A stretch of DNA of 64,000 nt from Macrothele yani (lineage: Eukaryota; Arthropoda; Arachnida; Araneae; Macrothelidae): positions 163,462,709 to 163,526,708 of the forward strand of contig CM076997.1 in the NCBI GenBank assembly GCA_039090855.1. The letters are read 5' to 3'. Position 1 is the stretch's first letter; every line of letters begins with the position of its first letter. A program made the position numbers and the translations under genes. The notes beneath the pieces were generated by a model. The model was not told where the DNA came from. It ran no database searches and was given only the letters and a program-made list of their open reading frames with translations. This document shows positions 45,291 to 57,606 of this stretch, piece by piece.

Positions 45291-46640
45291 CCTTTAAAAC
45301 AACATTTAGTTTCACATTACACATCTGCAAATTTCTTCATTCCTGACGTGATCAGAACGTGTCTTGCTACGAACGCCTCGTTAGTAATGCATCACTTCAG
45401 TACACAAATGACTCCTGTTTCTTCTGAAGTACCCAGGTTACACTCCCGGGAGGTCACAGTGACAAACGGGTATGCCTCTGCGGGGTGCTCCGTGGGGCGA
45501 AAATGACACACACAGCAGCAACGAGTGCCTCTATGAATCCGAAAACCAGACACAAAATTATGTTTTGGTAAAAATATCGCTGAGGTACCACCTAATTCTG
45601 TGTAATATTCTCCATATGATTACAACTCCATGGGTTTTGGTCTCGAACTCTTTGGTGAAATGACCAACTAAAACCGTCGTCTGTGGACTGATCCCTCACT
45701 CTGATTTAACGATTTTCAAGACTTGTCAAAGTAAAAATCTGCAGAAATTAAGTGTTGGATATGATGGACCTACCACACTTGAGAATTCTTTTCCGCAACG
45801 TAATCGGATTTTCAGGACATAGTTGCTACTGCTTAAACCCTTGTTACAAACGCAAAAGCTCTTTAGTGCAAAATGTGCTGCAATAAGCGTTAGAGTAGAG
45901 GAACAAAGAATATCAAACACCTGCCATAAATCTGACAAAAGCATGTCATACAATTGCTAGCCAGAAACTAAGTTTATATTGCAAGAACACTGGAAATATC
46001 TTATTACATTTTAAGTTTTATGATTAGGGGTGTTTTTTTATACCGTTGTATGCTGTAATTATAAATTTAAAGTTTAAGGTGTAGTTACGTCTACGTTCTT
46101 AAATGCTAAATGTTTAAGCTAGGAACTTTGTGTATGACCTTGATAACCTAAATATCAATCACTAGTAAATATAAAAATCACTAAAGCCTAAGATAAGAAA
46201 TCAGTTGAAAGCACTTACACTAGCCCATATTTATTCCCAGCTATCGGCCTTCTGAAAACACTAGCCAGAACAAGAATTTTCTAGGTTCATACATTAACAA
46301 CCATAATAACATGCTGATACCACATGCATTTCTCACAAGATCAAACTGCACTTTCGCCAATTAATATATCAAAAACACTGCCGAAATGTACAATTAACTA
46401 ACAAGACGTCCTCGTTGAAGTTTTATTGATCTCTGATCAATTTTCAATGTTTCGAGCTTAGAAAGCTTTTCCGAGAAAACAACGTGTTCTAGAAAACGTT
46501 TAAAGAAACGGTAGCAAATTTACGTAAGAGCAGAGAAACTCAAAACGGAAGTAAAGTTAGAGGTATGCGTCACAACCCTAGAAGAAGCACATAATCTTGG
46601 TTGTCTCGTATCAACATAAAAATGTTTAGTAGCTGCTTGA
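45291..46640. other. Unassigned DNA
   Basis: No recognisable coding domain or repeat was found. Confidence 0.45.
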
Positions 46641-46754
46641 TAAACGATACGGATGCCGCCCTCGTGAAAAATAACTTGAGTTGGTCCCAGGTTCGACTCC
46701 TTGACGAGGCGCTGTGTTGGTCAAAGATTAGAGATAGAGATTTCATATAAAATA

Positions 46755-47925
46755 CACTATCTACCAACAAGTAATTGGACACCTGTGATAGCAAAGGAAA
46801 ACGAAGTTTATTCACCTTCAATAGTTGGTGGAGCCTCCACGAGCGGCGATTACAGCTGCGAACCTCCGGCGCATACTCTCAACCAGACGTTGTACGATGG
46901 CTAGCGGTATTTTCTTCCACTCGGCTTGGAGAAGACAGGTCAGTTCCTTCACCGATTTCGGACGGTAGGGGCACCCCTTAAGTCCCAGAGGTGCTCGATA
47001 GGGTTAAGGTTCGTCCCAGAGGTGCTCGATAGAGTTAAGTTTCGGGTTCTGCGCAGGCCAGTCCATTCGATTTACCCCATTGTCACCATACCAAGCCATG
47101 GTGGACCTCACAACATGACAGGTGGCATTGTCATCCTGAAAGTAACATGGGTCCACCCCGTAAAACTGCCACGGTGTAGGAAGCGCATGGTCATCCAAAA
47201 TGGTGCAGTGGGTACAACGTTGAGTCTACCAGGAATTGCGACCAAGGGTTCCGTGCCATACCAGGAGAAACACCCCCATAGCATAATCCTACCGCCGCCG
47301 AACTTCACAGTTGGCACATTACATTCCGGCAGGAGGCGTTCTCCAGGCAGACGCCAAACCCAGACCCTACCATCCAAACGGTAGAGGGTGAACCTTGATT
47401 CTTCGCTCCAGAAAACCTGTTTCCACTGTTGACGTTCTTTGCACCACGTTAGCCAAGCAGCGCTATTGGACTTGGTGATCAAAGGCTTGTGGGTTGCAGC
47501 ACGTCCATGATAACCGAGCAGATGGGCTTCCTTACGGCTAGTATTCATCGCAAGAACACTCCCGGATGCCTGTTGAAACTCCTCGCGGATGTGGCCCATC
47601 GATTTGGTTTGGTTCTTCCGAATTTCTCTGGCCAGCACCTGTCAGTCTCTAACTCCCAGTTTTGTGGGTCTGCCGGGTCGGGGTACATTCCGACAGTAAC
47701 CTCTCATCTTCCACTTGCCAATCACGTAGGCCACTGTCGATTTTAGGATACCCAACGATTACACCTTTCTCGAAATCAGAAAGCTCCGAACTGCGTGGCT
47801 TCTTGCATGCGGCTGGTTGCGTTGTTGTTTCCCACACGATATTTAACGGCGGCGGCCGTGACGTGTATCAGGACCGCAGATATTGTCGATTGCAGGGGTG
47901 TCCAATTACTTGTTGGTAGATAGCG
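46755..47925 (-). mobile_element. Tc1-like transposon with TIRs (Tc1-f)
   Basis: Terminal inverted repeats of about 30 bp (CTATCTACCAACAAGTAATT on the left, its complement on the right) are flanked by TA at 46753-46754 and 47926-47927. The length is 1171 bp. It carries a minus-strand transposase gene and appears to be inserted inside a SINE. Confidence 0.9.
46818..47837 (-). pseudogene. Tc1 transposase, broken
   Basis: Minus-strand order: ELSDFEKGVIVG (helix-turn-helix start), then HLLGYHGRAATHKP, WCKERQQW, VFWSEESRFTLYR, VWVWRLPGERLLPE and VKFGGGRIMLWGCFSW. CYFQDDNATCH (second aspartate) and PKLNSIEHLWDE (glutamate) follow, with the C-terminal LVESMRRRFAAVIAARGGST ending at 46818. The first aspartate, normally SDES, reads SEES. 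A 31-bp tandem duplication at the glutamate motif and other frameshifts disrupt the frame. No ATG start could be assigned. Confidence 0.85.
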
Positions 47926-48022
47926 TATAAGGCTCGTTAAACAATGCAACAAAAACAAATTCAAATTATTTTTACCACAAGTATATACTTCGCCAAAAAC
48001 CTATGCATTTTAACGTAAGCCT

Positions 48023-49115
48023 GTTTCATAAATCTATGTAGGAACGTAACGCCAATATTCACTTTTTTAACATTCTTCACGGTTTTCAACTCATTTTTTG
48101 GATATGAAACACAAGTTGGTGATATTTTGATTATTTATTAATTAAGTTGCTGATTGTTACTAAATCTATTTACAAAATGTTGTCTTCAGAGGATTGTTTT
48201 AAAAGTCAAAAGTTCTTAGAAACTGTAAAACATATTATTTCAATTAACACTTACCTGCCTCATTTGATGATCCAGTATCATTTTATGTTCTGCTCGATGT
48301 TGTCCTTCTGGTGATTCAGTAACATTTTAAGTTCTTCTTGATGTCCTTTTGATGATCCAGTATCATTTTAAGTTGTTCTTGTTCTTTTGATGACCAAGTA
48401 TCGTTTTAAGTTCTTCTTGTTCTTTTGATGACCAAGTATCGTTTTAAGTTCTTCTTGATGTCCTTTCGATGATCCAGCATCATTTTAAGTTCTTGTTGTT
48501 GTTCTTTTGATAATCCAGTATCATTTTAAGTTCTTCTTGGCGCTGTTATTGTTCACACAATCCAGAAAAGAATTCATTAGGAGTTATTAGAAAACTGACC
48601 TAAATTTCTAAACTCACGGTGTCCCATTTTCAAAAGTCTGAGTGAAGTCTACAAATGAAGAAAACTTCTTTTGCTGGATGTCTTGTCGCCATTGAGTTGG
48701 TGTCCCATCATTGGTCAACTGGCTGGGCTTCACTTAAGTCAGTTTTATAAAAACTTTTAATGAACTCTTTTTTTTATTGTATGAACAAAAACATCATAAA
48801 TAAGAGCTTAAAATGATACTTGATCATCAAAAGAACAACATCAAGAAAACCTTAAAATTACACTGGATCATCAAATGAGACAGGTAAGGTAAAAATTGAA
48901 ATAACAGGTTTTACAGTTTTTTAGAGCTTTTGACTTTTAAAAAATCCTGTAAAAACAACATTTTGTAAATAATTTAGTAACAATCAGCAATTTAAATAAT
49001 AAATAATCGAAATATGACCAACTATTTTCTCATATCCAAAGAGGAGTTGAAAAACGTGGAGAATGAAAAAAAAAGTGAATATTGGCAAAATGTTCCAACA
49101 CAGATTTATGGAACA
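48023..49115. repeat. Foldback-like inverted repeat with minisatellite arm
   Basis: The outer left sequence TTCATAAATCTATGTAGGAAC to CCAATATTCAC is matched by its reverse complement at 49073-49115. The arms continue inward through matching blocks (TTGCTGATTGTTACTAAAT with ATTTAGTAACAATCAGCAA; GTATCATTTTAAG with its complement) to near 48610 and 48735. The left arm is longer because a ~42-48-bp minisatellite is expanded in it. There is no ORF with a known domain. Confidence 0.75.
48285..48545 (+). repeat. Minisatellite inside the Foldback-like left arm
   Basis: Five to six imperfect copies of a unit containing GATGATCCAGTATCATTTTA and AGTTCTTCTTGATGTCCTTT lie head to tail with unit lengths of about 42-48 bp. 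Only one or two reverse-complement copies are present in the right arm (about 48808-48880). Confidence 0.8.
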
Positions 49116-49289
49116 AAAACAATATCACGGAAGTTACATCACTTTTTCACAATGAACGATACCAGAAGCATTCCATGTTTTAGAAATTTTTCACGGAATA
49201 CAAACATGAAAGCAAACTTCAGCACCTACCATGGCTTAGACATCATTTAAACCTCATAGAATTATTATCTCCACTTCCGGCTAATAGAT

Positions 49290-50900
49290 GGCTTTGATTT
49301 CGTTAGACCAAAAAGAAGACCTTTGACCTAATTAATAGAGAAGAAATGTTTAAATTATTATTAGCTTATTGTGTCCCGACCAAATTTATAAATGTAATAG
49401 GAAGTATATAATAAAATATAAACACACATTTAAATATAGATAATACATTTTCGAAAACGATCAAAGTCTCTCCAGCAGTTCGACAGGGTTGCACACTATC
49501 ACGCCAATATTATATATATTATTTATAAATTACTTCCTTATTGGATTAAATAATAAGAAAAATATAACTGGAATTTCGTTTCCCGGACGAGATAATTCTG
49601 TAAAGGTTACTTTCCTGTGCGGGTGATGTGGTTTTGTTTGCTAAAGATGAAAATTCAATTTCAAAAATTGAAGAGGAGATATATACAAAATGCAGTTCTA
49701 ATTTTGGCGCAAGTTTGAATGCAGAAAAACAAAATGAGTTTTATTTGGAAATTGGAAGAATTTAAAAGGAAATCTTTTTAAAATTACTAATACACAAATT
49801 CAAATTTTGGGAGTACCATTTAAGAATTCATGTCCATGCCTTTCTAAGGAATGGCAAGACAGTTTAACTAACATGGAAAAATATAATGAAAAATTTGAAA
49901 ATAATTTTTTTTGTTATCTTCGAAAGCTGAAATTATAAATTATCTGCATTTATCAAAATTCTATTACTATTTGAGAACCACACCATTACCAGTTGCTATT
50001 GCAAAAACAGCAGAAAGATTAGCCTTCAGATTTATTTGGGAGGAAAGGGGGAACAAAATAAAATGTGACATTTTCTATAATGATGTTGAGTTTGGGGGTT
50101 GGGAATTAAACGTCTAACACTCGCAGGTAAAATACTAAGATTTTGACACTTAGAATATTTTTCCAAAACAAAAAAAACATCCGGCTTTTAAGATTTTAAA
50201 GTTTAAGGTTGGTCGTGATTTAGAATGTTTCTGTTCCTTGAGACTAGAGCTGCCTTTCTCTTTTTTGGTGGGAGGGAGGTATTCTGATCTTCGTAAGCTA
50301 TAGGAAAAAATATATGACATATATATTCAAGAAAATATTAATCATGGCAATTAATTAAGAGATATCTATAAGGCTTTAAATTAAAAAAATCAGACACAAT
50401 TAGAAATTATAATGAATACTTAATTTATAAATTCCATTTGGAAACACCAACTTCAAATTAAATTAAGCCCCTAACATCTGAGATCTAAATTTTAAAATTT
50501 CACACAACATTATTCCTAATCGTAAACGGTTACATGAAATACAACTGTCAATTCATCCGTATTGTAAACATTGTGGTCTCTTAGAGAACACTGAACCCAT
50601 TATTGTTGAGTGTGATTTTGCAAAAGAAAAGAATTTGGATATGGTTAAAGAATTACTTAAATTTAAAGGAGGGTTTTGACAGTAAGTATACAAATCTTAT
50701 ATCATGCATCTTTAAAATATAGTGATTTAAAAAGTAATGCAATTCATTATCTTATAGCAATTATAAAATATAATCTGTGGAAGAATAGAAATCTAATGTG
50801 ATTTCTTCAGAAATATCGAAATTCGGAGCAAATAAAATTAGTGATAGAATGTGATTTTCGAATTCTAAAATTTGAAAATAGGAAATATGCTGTAAATAAA
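49290..50900 (+). pseudogene. Degraded LINE reverse transcriptase, probably L1/Tx1-like
   Basis: Broken plus-strand frames retain KKTFDLINREEMFKLL (motif A region near 49310), SPAVRQGCTLS (motif B near 49475) and CAGDVVLFAKDENSISK (motif C, normally YADD, near 49618). EIINYLHLSKFYYYLRTTPL and FRFIWEERGNKIK (49920-50070), typical of L1/Tx1-type C-terminal domains, follow. A CKHCGLLENTEPIIVECDFAK segment (about 50565-50630) resembles a cysteine-rich tail. Many stops show long inactivity. Clade assignment is tentative. Confidence 0.6.
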
Positions 50901-52754
50901 ACTTTTAAAAAGTGGATAGTATTAAAACCAATAGTTTATAGAAAAGGTAATGATATTTTTAAAAACATATTGGAATAAAATATTATTTAATAAGTCACAA
51001 ATTCGTAATAGGATCAAGAGTAAAATATTAATTTTTCATGTGTTGGAAATTGCTTCTTTTCCTGTGGCTATATTGTTTTCGTACTTTCACTTTCTTTCAC
51101 TGTCTTTCTTCCGTTTCTCTCATTTTTATAGAATCACTTCGGTATATGTCTCTTCATAGTGCTCCTTGATGGGGGGATTCTTAATAAATTGTATTAAACC
51201 TCCTTCGGGTGGTTTTCCCAGGCTAGCTCTCCCAGCAAAGACGTTTTGAAAAGATCTGTATGAGATATATGAAAGAATATAGCTGAAGCTTATAAGAACT
51301 TATTGTGAAATTTTGTCTCTTGGATTCAAGTGAAATTTTGTTTGAATAGTATATCTGTGAAAAATATTTTACCTTGGTGTTCTTTGGTTTTTTAACCCAG
51401 GAACTCGTTTATAGACTCCTTACCTATCTATTCTGCAAAGTAGAAGCTTACATAAATTTCGCGATTTTAGATAAATCTTTAGGTTAAGTAAATGATATGA
51501 AACTGAGTGAAAGTTGAGTTTAAAAGTGATTCAAGAAAATGTAAATAAATCCTTAACAATTATTTATGAATCCCTCATGGTCTGCTTTCTTTAAAGTCGG
51601 GCATGAGATAAAATAAAGAAAGGAGAAACATACATGCTCAGTCTTTTTCACTTAAGATCCCTGGTTTTTCTGCGTCTCACATTGTCAGTGGTTTAGCATA
51701 TCCTGGCTACTGCTCAAAGTTCCCAAATGCTCTAAACCAATTTTAATGAAATGCATATTGTTCTTGTCCCTACTGTTTTCCTTACTTTCTGCATGCACAT
51801 ACATCATGTTATAGGTACAGTATATATACGTATCTCATCAATATTTATGATTTTCTGCAGGGAGGGAATGTACTTCTGGAAAGTAAATGCATTAGAATTT
51901 AATTATAATCTTACGCATAATCGGTTTAAACTACGAAGGTAATTCTGGAATGACAATTACTTTGTCAATATTTAAATTCTCCTGAAGCAACTAAGTATAC
52001 ACGTGCGGCTATACTTCGAGCTACAATGTCTGGATTGGGTAAGGACAACCTTTCCTTCGAAACAATTCCATTAAATTTCGAGTTAATTAGAGGAAGAAGC
52101 GTGAGAAAGTGAACATCGCTTGTCAAACGGAGGAACACACGTTATTTACCTCCAGCTAATCTAACTTTCCATGGGACTTTGACAGGTCATTACGATGATC
52201 TTAAAATGTCTAGTTGCAACTGAACTGTGTGTTGCTCTAATGAAAGTACTACCTTTGTGTCTTCATGGATATATTAATAGATGAAATACTTGATTGGATG
52301 TGTTTCGTTTTGTTTCGGAGTTCAATGACAACAATGAGCAAATTTAAGGGCAATAAGCTGTAGCCCGGCCCTTAATAAGGTTGCTGATTCCGGGGAGAGG
52401 TAAGAGCCAGTGCCTTTGCAAAAAGACCAACCCCATGCCTCCTTAAATCTTGAACCCTGATCAAACTCTGATAATTAGCCTCAAACCTAATCGTCAAACA
52501 ACTTTGCCACTAGGATGACCTCATTCCAGATCGCAGGTACTGACCACAGTTAAACTAAATGGAGTGACTGCAGCAATAAATTAATAAGAAAATTATTTGT
52601 TGAAATTTCACGACAAGTTTTTTTTAATCTATGGCAAACATTTTCACCTCACATTTGCTTTATGATACGGGTTATGTAAAGTTCGGAAAAAAACACAGTG
52701 GTTTTTACAAAATGTACGTGTGGTTACAGCATGAAAGGTTAATGAAGTATTAAA
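50901..52754. other. Unassigned DNA
   Basis: No recognisable domain was found. A small stem (TAAGGGC ... GCCCTTA) lies near 52345-52374. The region just after 50900 may be LINE 3' sequence. Confidence 0.4.
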
Positions 52755-52756
52755 TA

Positions 52757-53969
52757 CAGCTGTCCTTTAATTCAATTGAATTAGAGACAGCAAATGTGGC
52801 GCACTGGGCCACCCTGTAAACGGAAACGACATGACGTATGCAGCGATCCGACAATAAAAGGAGTGATGCGACGGGAATCAGTAAAAGTCGGACACAGTAT
52901 GGGTAAGAGGAAGGATCTAAGCGCATTTGATCATGGGCAAACTGTCGGGGCCCGACGAATGGGTCACTCCATCTCGGAAGTCGTGCAGGCACTCGGATTT
53001 TCACGAGCCACTGTGTCACGGGTGCACCGTGAGTACATAGAATCCGGTAAAACCATCCCTGCTAGTGCCAACTGCCGCGGACAACAGCGTGTGGATGAGC
53101 GGGGTCATCGTGGGCTAGCTCGCATTGTGACAGCGGACAGACGGGCCACAGTGTAAGAAATCACTCTGCAATTTAACGCTGGTGCACAAAAACGTGTAAG
53201 CAGCCACACCATCCAGAAACATCTCCTCGCAATGGGGTACAGAAGCCACCGTCCCACGAGAGTACCGCTGCTGACCGCACATTCCAGGGTGCAAAGATTA
53301 GCATGGGCGCGGGAACATCACCACTGAACCTTAGACATGTGGAAAAATGTTGCCTGGACTAATGAGTCGAGATTCACGTTGGTACATGCGGATGGCAGGA
53401 TACGAGTACGGCGCAAACCACATGAAGCGATGGATCCTTCTTGCCAGCATGGAACTCTTCAAGCTGGTGGGGGTGGCATTCTCGTCAGGGGACTGTTTAC
53501 GTAGACTGAAAGGGACCCGTGATATGTATGACATCGTCCCTCACAGGTCATTGTTACCGAGATATCCTGGACGACTATTTACTCCCGTTTGTGCGTCTTG
53601 AACATCCCACTGAGAACCACATCCTGCAACAAGACAATGCACCTTGCCATCACTCCCAAATTGTATCCGAATGATTCGATGAACACTCCACCGACGTGAA
53701 CACGCTTCCTTGGCCAGCTAGGTCACCTGACCTTAATCTCATCGAGCACATCTGGCATGCCATCGAGAGAGATGTTCGAGGCTCTGACCCACTCAATCAA
53801 ATCTTCGTAAACTGTGGGAGCTTGTTCAGGGGTCGTGGATCCGTATGGCTTCCCAACGCTTCCGGTTTCTTGTCGAGTCAATCCGGAGACGAATCGCCGC
53901 CGTCATCAGGGCGAAAGGGGGTGTTACACGTTACTAGACAGGTATCTCTAATTCAATTGCTCTTCAGTG
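52757..53969 (+). mobile_element. Tc1-like transposon with imperfect TIRs (Tc1-g)
   Basis: The element is bounded by TA on both sides. The ends share CAATTGAATTAGAGA (left 52774-52788 and, as complement, right near 53946-53960) and CAGTG/CAGCTG termini. The length of 1213 bp is compatible with a full-length footprint. Confidence 0.8.
52899..53935 (+). pseudogene. Tc1 transposase, broken (Tc1-g)
   Basis: The ATG at 52899 starts MGKRKDLSAFDHGQTV, a helix-turn-helix N-terminus (ATVSRVHREYIESGKT). LARIVTADRRATV and a stop follow. In shifted frames HLLAMGYRSHRPTRVPLLT, VAWTNESRFTLVHADGRIRV, ILQQDNAPCH (second aspartate) and WPARSPDLNLIEHIWHAIER (glutamate) appear. The first catalytic aspartate, normally SDES, reads TNES. 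Several frameshifts and stops are present. Confidence 0.85.
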
Positions 53970-54177
53970 TATATTTAATGCAAGAATAAGGAAAACAAGG
54001 AAGTTCCCTCTTCGTCGTAAAAATATTTCAGTTAAATCTCAGTTCAAAACTTTGAAAACCTACCTTCATGATCGTGAATGTTGAATATGGGAGTTAGTTC
54101 ACTTACAACTACTTAAAAGTAGCTGACATGAGAGAGTTGATGATAATGCCAGGAGAAAAATGTGAATGCAGGGAATA

Positions 54178-55398
54178 CAGAGGTTGCATTGAAAGTTTTG
54201 CATTATTTGCATGTATTGTGGCGGGTATGTCACGTGCTTAAACTAATTAAAGTCGCGCGCTGCAGCATGCCGTTGTTCAGTCTGTGGTTGGACGCCTAAA
54301 AGATGAAGAACCACAACCGGCTAATTAGACAACTTTTGCTTTACGAGTTTGAACTCGGCCATAACGTTGCTCAAGCAACACAAAACATTTGCCATGCGAA
54401 AGGGGAAACTTCGTGGACCACAGCACCGCAACTATATGGTTCAAGAATTTCCGCTCAGGTGAGAGAAAACTCAACGATCAGCCAATGTCAGGTAGACAGC
54501 GAACCGTGGATTCGGAGGCCGTGCGCCAGGCCGTAGAGGCAAATCCGATAACCAGAAAATCAGGCGAGCTGGACACCTCACAAACCACCATGGTTCCTTC
54601 CCTTCAGGACCTCGGCAAGATCTGCATGAGCTGCCACATTGCCCCTCAAGGACTGACGCCAGCTGAAGCAAACCGCCGAGTGGAAGTGTGCATGGAACCC
54701 CTAGAAAACCTGTGCGATGTACGTTTCATCACAAGAATTGCTACGTGCGCTGAAAAGTAGGTCTATTTCCGCAATCCTAATACACGACGGCAGTAGCTGA
54801 GTCATGGGCCAGCTTCCTGAACTTGTTGCCAAACGTTTGCGCTTCGAGAATAAAGAGATGCACCGTGTCCGGTGGGATTTCGAGTGGATAATCCATTGCG
54901 AATTTGTTCCAGACTGCCGGACCGTCAACGCCAGCCTCTACCCTAAACAGAAGGAGCGGGTGCATGCCGTTTTGTAGGAGAAGTACCCGGCACTGGCGAA
55001 CAGAAAGCAGGCTCTCCTACAGCAGGACAACACTCGGCCTGATACCACTCGAACGCCAAGGACAAAACTCCAGGAACTTAAAAGCATCGAACTGATGCCA
55101 CACCCAGCACATAGCCCGGACCTTAATCTGTCGGATTATTACTTGTTCCTGTCCATGGCCTACTTCCTTCGCTGGGTGTACTCCAACAACCAGGAGGAGG
55201 TAGCAGCTGGGGTGAAGGAGTTCTTCGCCTCGAAGGAAAAAAATGGTACAGCAGCGGAATCGAAGAACTGGTAGACGGATATCTAAAGACGGTGCAACAC
55301 GATGGACTATACTTTGAATGTAGTCAGCTTTCGTCGTAAAGGTACATAAGAAGACATAGAGTGATCCAAATATTGCAAAATGTTCGTCTCACCCTGTG
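54178..55398 (+). mobile_element. Mariner transposon with TIRs
   Basis: Imperfect terminal repeats of about 30 bp include TTTTGCATTATTTG on the left and its counterpart near the right end (CAAATATTGCAAAA). TA dinucleotides lie at both outer edges. The length of about 1220 bp is close to the typical mariner size of 1.3 kb. Confidence 0.8.
54303..55339 (+). pseudogene. Mariner transposase, broken
   Basis: The ATG at 54303 begins MKNHNRLIRQLLLYEFELG. A second frame carries DSEAVRQAVEANPIT, QDLGKICMSCHI and RIATCAEK, where the first catalytic aspartate (normally CDEKW) is alanine. Further on are LLQQDN with the second aspartate, PDLNLSDYYLF with the third (D34D type), EEVAAGVKEFFASK, and the C-terminus GIEELVDGYLKT ending before the stop at 55339. 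Multiple frameshifts exist. It is related to the SETMAR-type mariner family. Confidence 0.85.
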
Positions 55399-55399
55399 T

Positions 55400-55847
55400 A
55401 TACAGATGAAAAGCAGTGCTTAAAGTACTTGTTAATTTTAAATCATCGTAACAGTTGTAGCATAAAGTTTAAGGCATAAACCCAGCTCTAAGGTTTACGT
55501 TAGCTTAAATACTTATGTATGAATTTTGCGTCTAAGTTGCGAACGTAAATATTATAAAATGTAATAAATACAGATGTCACTAACGTCTGAATTAATAAAT
55601 CAGCTGGAACGATCAACATAAGCGCAGGTTTGTTTTTGTCAATGTCCCTTTAGAATAGGTAGATCAATACTGGCCAGAACATGAACCTTCTAGCTTCAAT
55701 TCGTATGATATTCACAATGCATGCACTTCTAACAAGATGCTAAATCAACTTCCAATTTGCCTCTAACTAGTCGTTCTCACAAATGCAGTGGCTGATTACT
55801 ACCCTGTGTTTACTATTTAACGGGAACCACTTTTTAAAAATTGTTTT
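55400..55847. other. Unassigned DNA
   Basis: Nothing recognisable was found. Confidence 0.45.
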
Positions 55848-56260
55848 TAGCCGCGGATGGCTTAGTGGTTAACGAGTCAGGCTATCAACGCAAGGTACTC
55901 AGGTTCGATCCATGGCTGATATTTCAGAGATGGTGTGATTTACCAACAATCGCTGAATATCCGCCGTGCATCGGACGAGCACGTTAAGTGACGGCCCCCA
56001 GGCTGGACCCACTGGTTAAATGGGTATCCTCTCCTATGCTTCCCCCTGAAATTCTCTCACCCCTCTATGTGCAACATCGTACTTGTACGGTGGCACCATC
56101 TACTGTACTCTAATCTCACTACAAACTGTTCTGTCAAAGTCGCTAGATTTGCTCTCATTCCTTCCGTTTCTGTGTCCTGCCCAAAAGGCGATCTCGCTGT
56201 AGGTGGCTGGGACCTAAACTCTACTCACTGTGGACGGAAGTCCTACAAGAAAATGTCAAA
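55848..56260 (+). repeat. tRNA-derived SINE, family S3
   Basis: A clear Pol III head is present: GGCTTAGTGGTTAACGAG (A box) and CAGGTTCGATCC (B box, 55910-55921). The body includes ATCGGACGAGCACGTTAAGTG and CCACTGGTTAAATGGG. The 3' boundary is uncertain. The body differs from families S1 and S4. Confidence 0.65.
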
Positions 56261-57064
56261 TGGAAAAACAAAATGTTTTTACCAATCACCTAACCACTAC
56301 TGAAATTATTTCCTTTAATACCATTATTGTAACTATTATCTTCGTTACTAGCCTGTAGACCGTCCTAAGAGGGTTGTTTTTAAGCTTTAAATATATATTG
56401 ATATATAGGGGATGTTTCCCGTCCTAAGACGATGAAATTTATAATTGAAGCAGATTGAAAACAAATCAAATAGACGCCGGATTTTTTGTAAGGAAATAGA
56501 GTAAAAACTTCTATAATAAGAACTCATTCATGCTAGAACTGGAAGTTATGTGTCATTTATTTCCGTTTTTCAAAAGACCTCGCGATAAATATTTTGCGCG
56601 AAATATTTGTTGTTGTTCAACAATTTATCTTGTAGTCCGGTTGTTTTCGTGTAAACTCACCTCAATGACTTTTGCTTTGATTTTTCGCGTTAAATAATTT
56701 ATTCTCCGGCACACGTTATTCCGCTCACGGCTTGTTTTAGACTGTCCTATCCGAAATTTATTTGGTAGCTTCATACCGAAGTTTGTTTTTTTCCAAATTA
56801 ATGCGATATCTGGTATTGCAAATCGGAACTATGTAAATTATCCACAATGTGCTATTGAGGAAACCTGCTTTTAGATGCAATCTTGTTCGCTTCGACATCG
56901 CAATATTTCAGTTTTTATTGTAGGTTAAAGCGCTTAGATAGATCGATATTTTCCAAAATGTGTAATACAATCAGCACTAAAGTCAGAAAATTATTTAAAT
57001 TAAAAAGTAAAAAATAATTAATGCGTACAAATTAATCTTTGAAGTGTACTAAAGTAAATTAATA
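56261..57064. other. Unassigned AT-rich DNA
   Basis: No recognisable feature was found, apart from a repeated phrase CCGTCCTAAGA near 56362 and 56421. Confidence 0.4.
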
Positions 57065-57069
57065 TACAA

Positions 57070-57290
57070 ACGCAACTTGCCGCGATATTGAGATTTCTAT
57101 TGAAATTTTGTAGAACAGGTGTAACTCGAGTCATTGATAATCCGATGTTTTTTAATTAGCACACGATCACCTTGACATCTCAATGTGATGGCGTGTAAAC
57201 TCAACTTGCTGTGATATTGAGAATTCAATTCAAATTTTGTAAATCGGAAAAACAGAACTCGAGTCATTAATAATATAATGCTTTCAAGTG
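57070..57290. repeat. Imperfect direct duplication
   Basis: Two adjacent diverged copies (about 57070-57200 and 57205-57290) share CAACTTGC, GATATTGAGA, AAATTTTGTA and ACTCGAGTCATT. Part of the first copy (CGATC, CCTTGACATCT) recurs at 57800-57830. Confidence 0.55.
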
Positions 57291-57470
57291 AAAATCCTCC
57301 AAATACGAATAAACAAAGAATAAACAAAGACATCGCTCCTTCCACGTTTAGCAACGCACAGCAACCGAAAAATTGTTATTCGACCTCCGCCGGGGAATCG
57401 TATCCCAAATTTCTTTATATCTAGCCGAGTGCGTTAGTCTTACACCACGATGGCCAACAATCCACGGTGC
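57283..57470 (-). repeat. tRNA-derived SINE, family S4, copy 1
   Basis: The minus strand shows GGTGTAAGACTAACGCACTC (A box) and GGGATACGATTCCC (B box), then GTCGAATAACAATTTTT, TGCTGTGCGTTGC, CATCGCTGT-like sequence and an end with TATTTGGAGGATTTTCAC. A second copy lies about 320 bp downstream. Confidence 0.7.
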
Positions 57471-57606
57471 TATGTGCGTTTTTCTGTCAGCAACTGGTAT
57501 TACAAATCCGTAAGATGGGCTCAGCTACTGAGACGTCTCCATCTGGTGGGCATTAACGGCACTGGCTATATATTAATTATAGCAGTTAAATCCAAAGGGC
57601 GAGATC

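Larger units (their letters stand above)
46648..47955 (+). repeat. SINE S1 copy interrupted by a Tc1 insertion
   Basis: The left part (46648-46754) has the B box GGTTCGACTCC and GACGAGGCG. The right part (47926-47955) reads GGCTCGTTAAACAATGCAAC, resembling the S1 ending. The Tc1 element at 46755-47925 lies between them at a TA. Left-part similarity beyond the tRNA head is weak. Confidence 0.45.

Noticed and set aside
48285..48545. CRISPR-like spacing of a repeated GATGATCCAGTATCATTTTA
   Set aside because: The intervening sequence is also repeated and no Cas genes exist; it is an imperfect tandem repeat.
55848..55925. Functional tRNA gene
   Set aside because: A and B boxes are present but the acceptor and T-stem pairing is poor and a SINE body follows.
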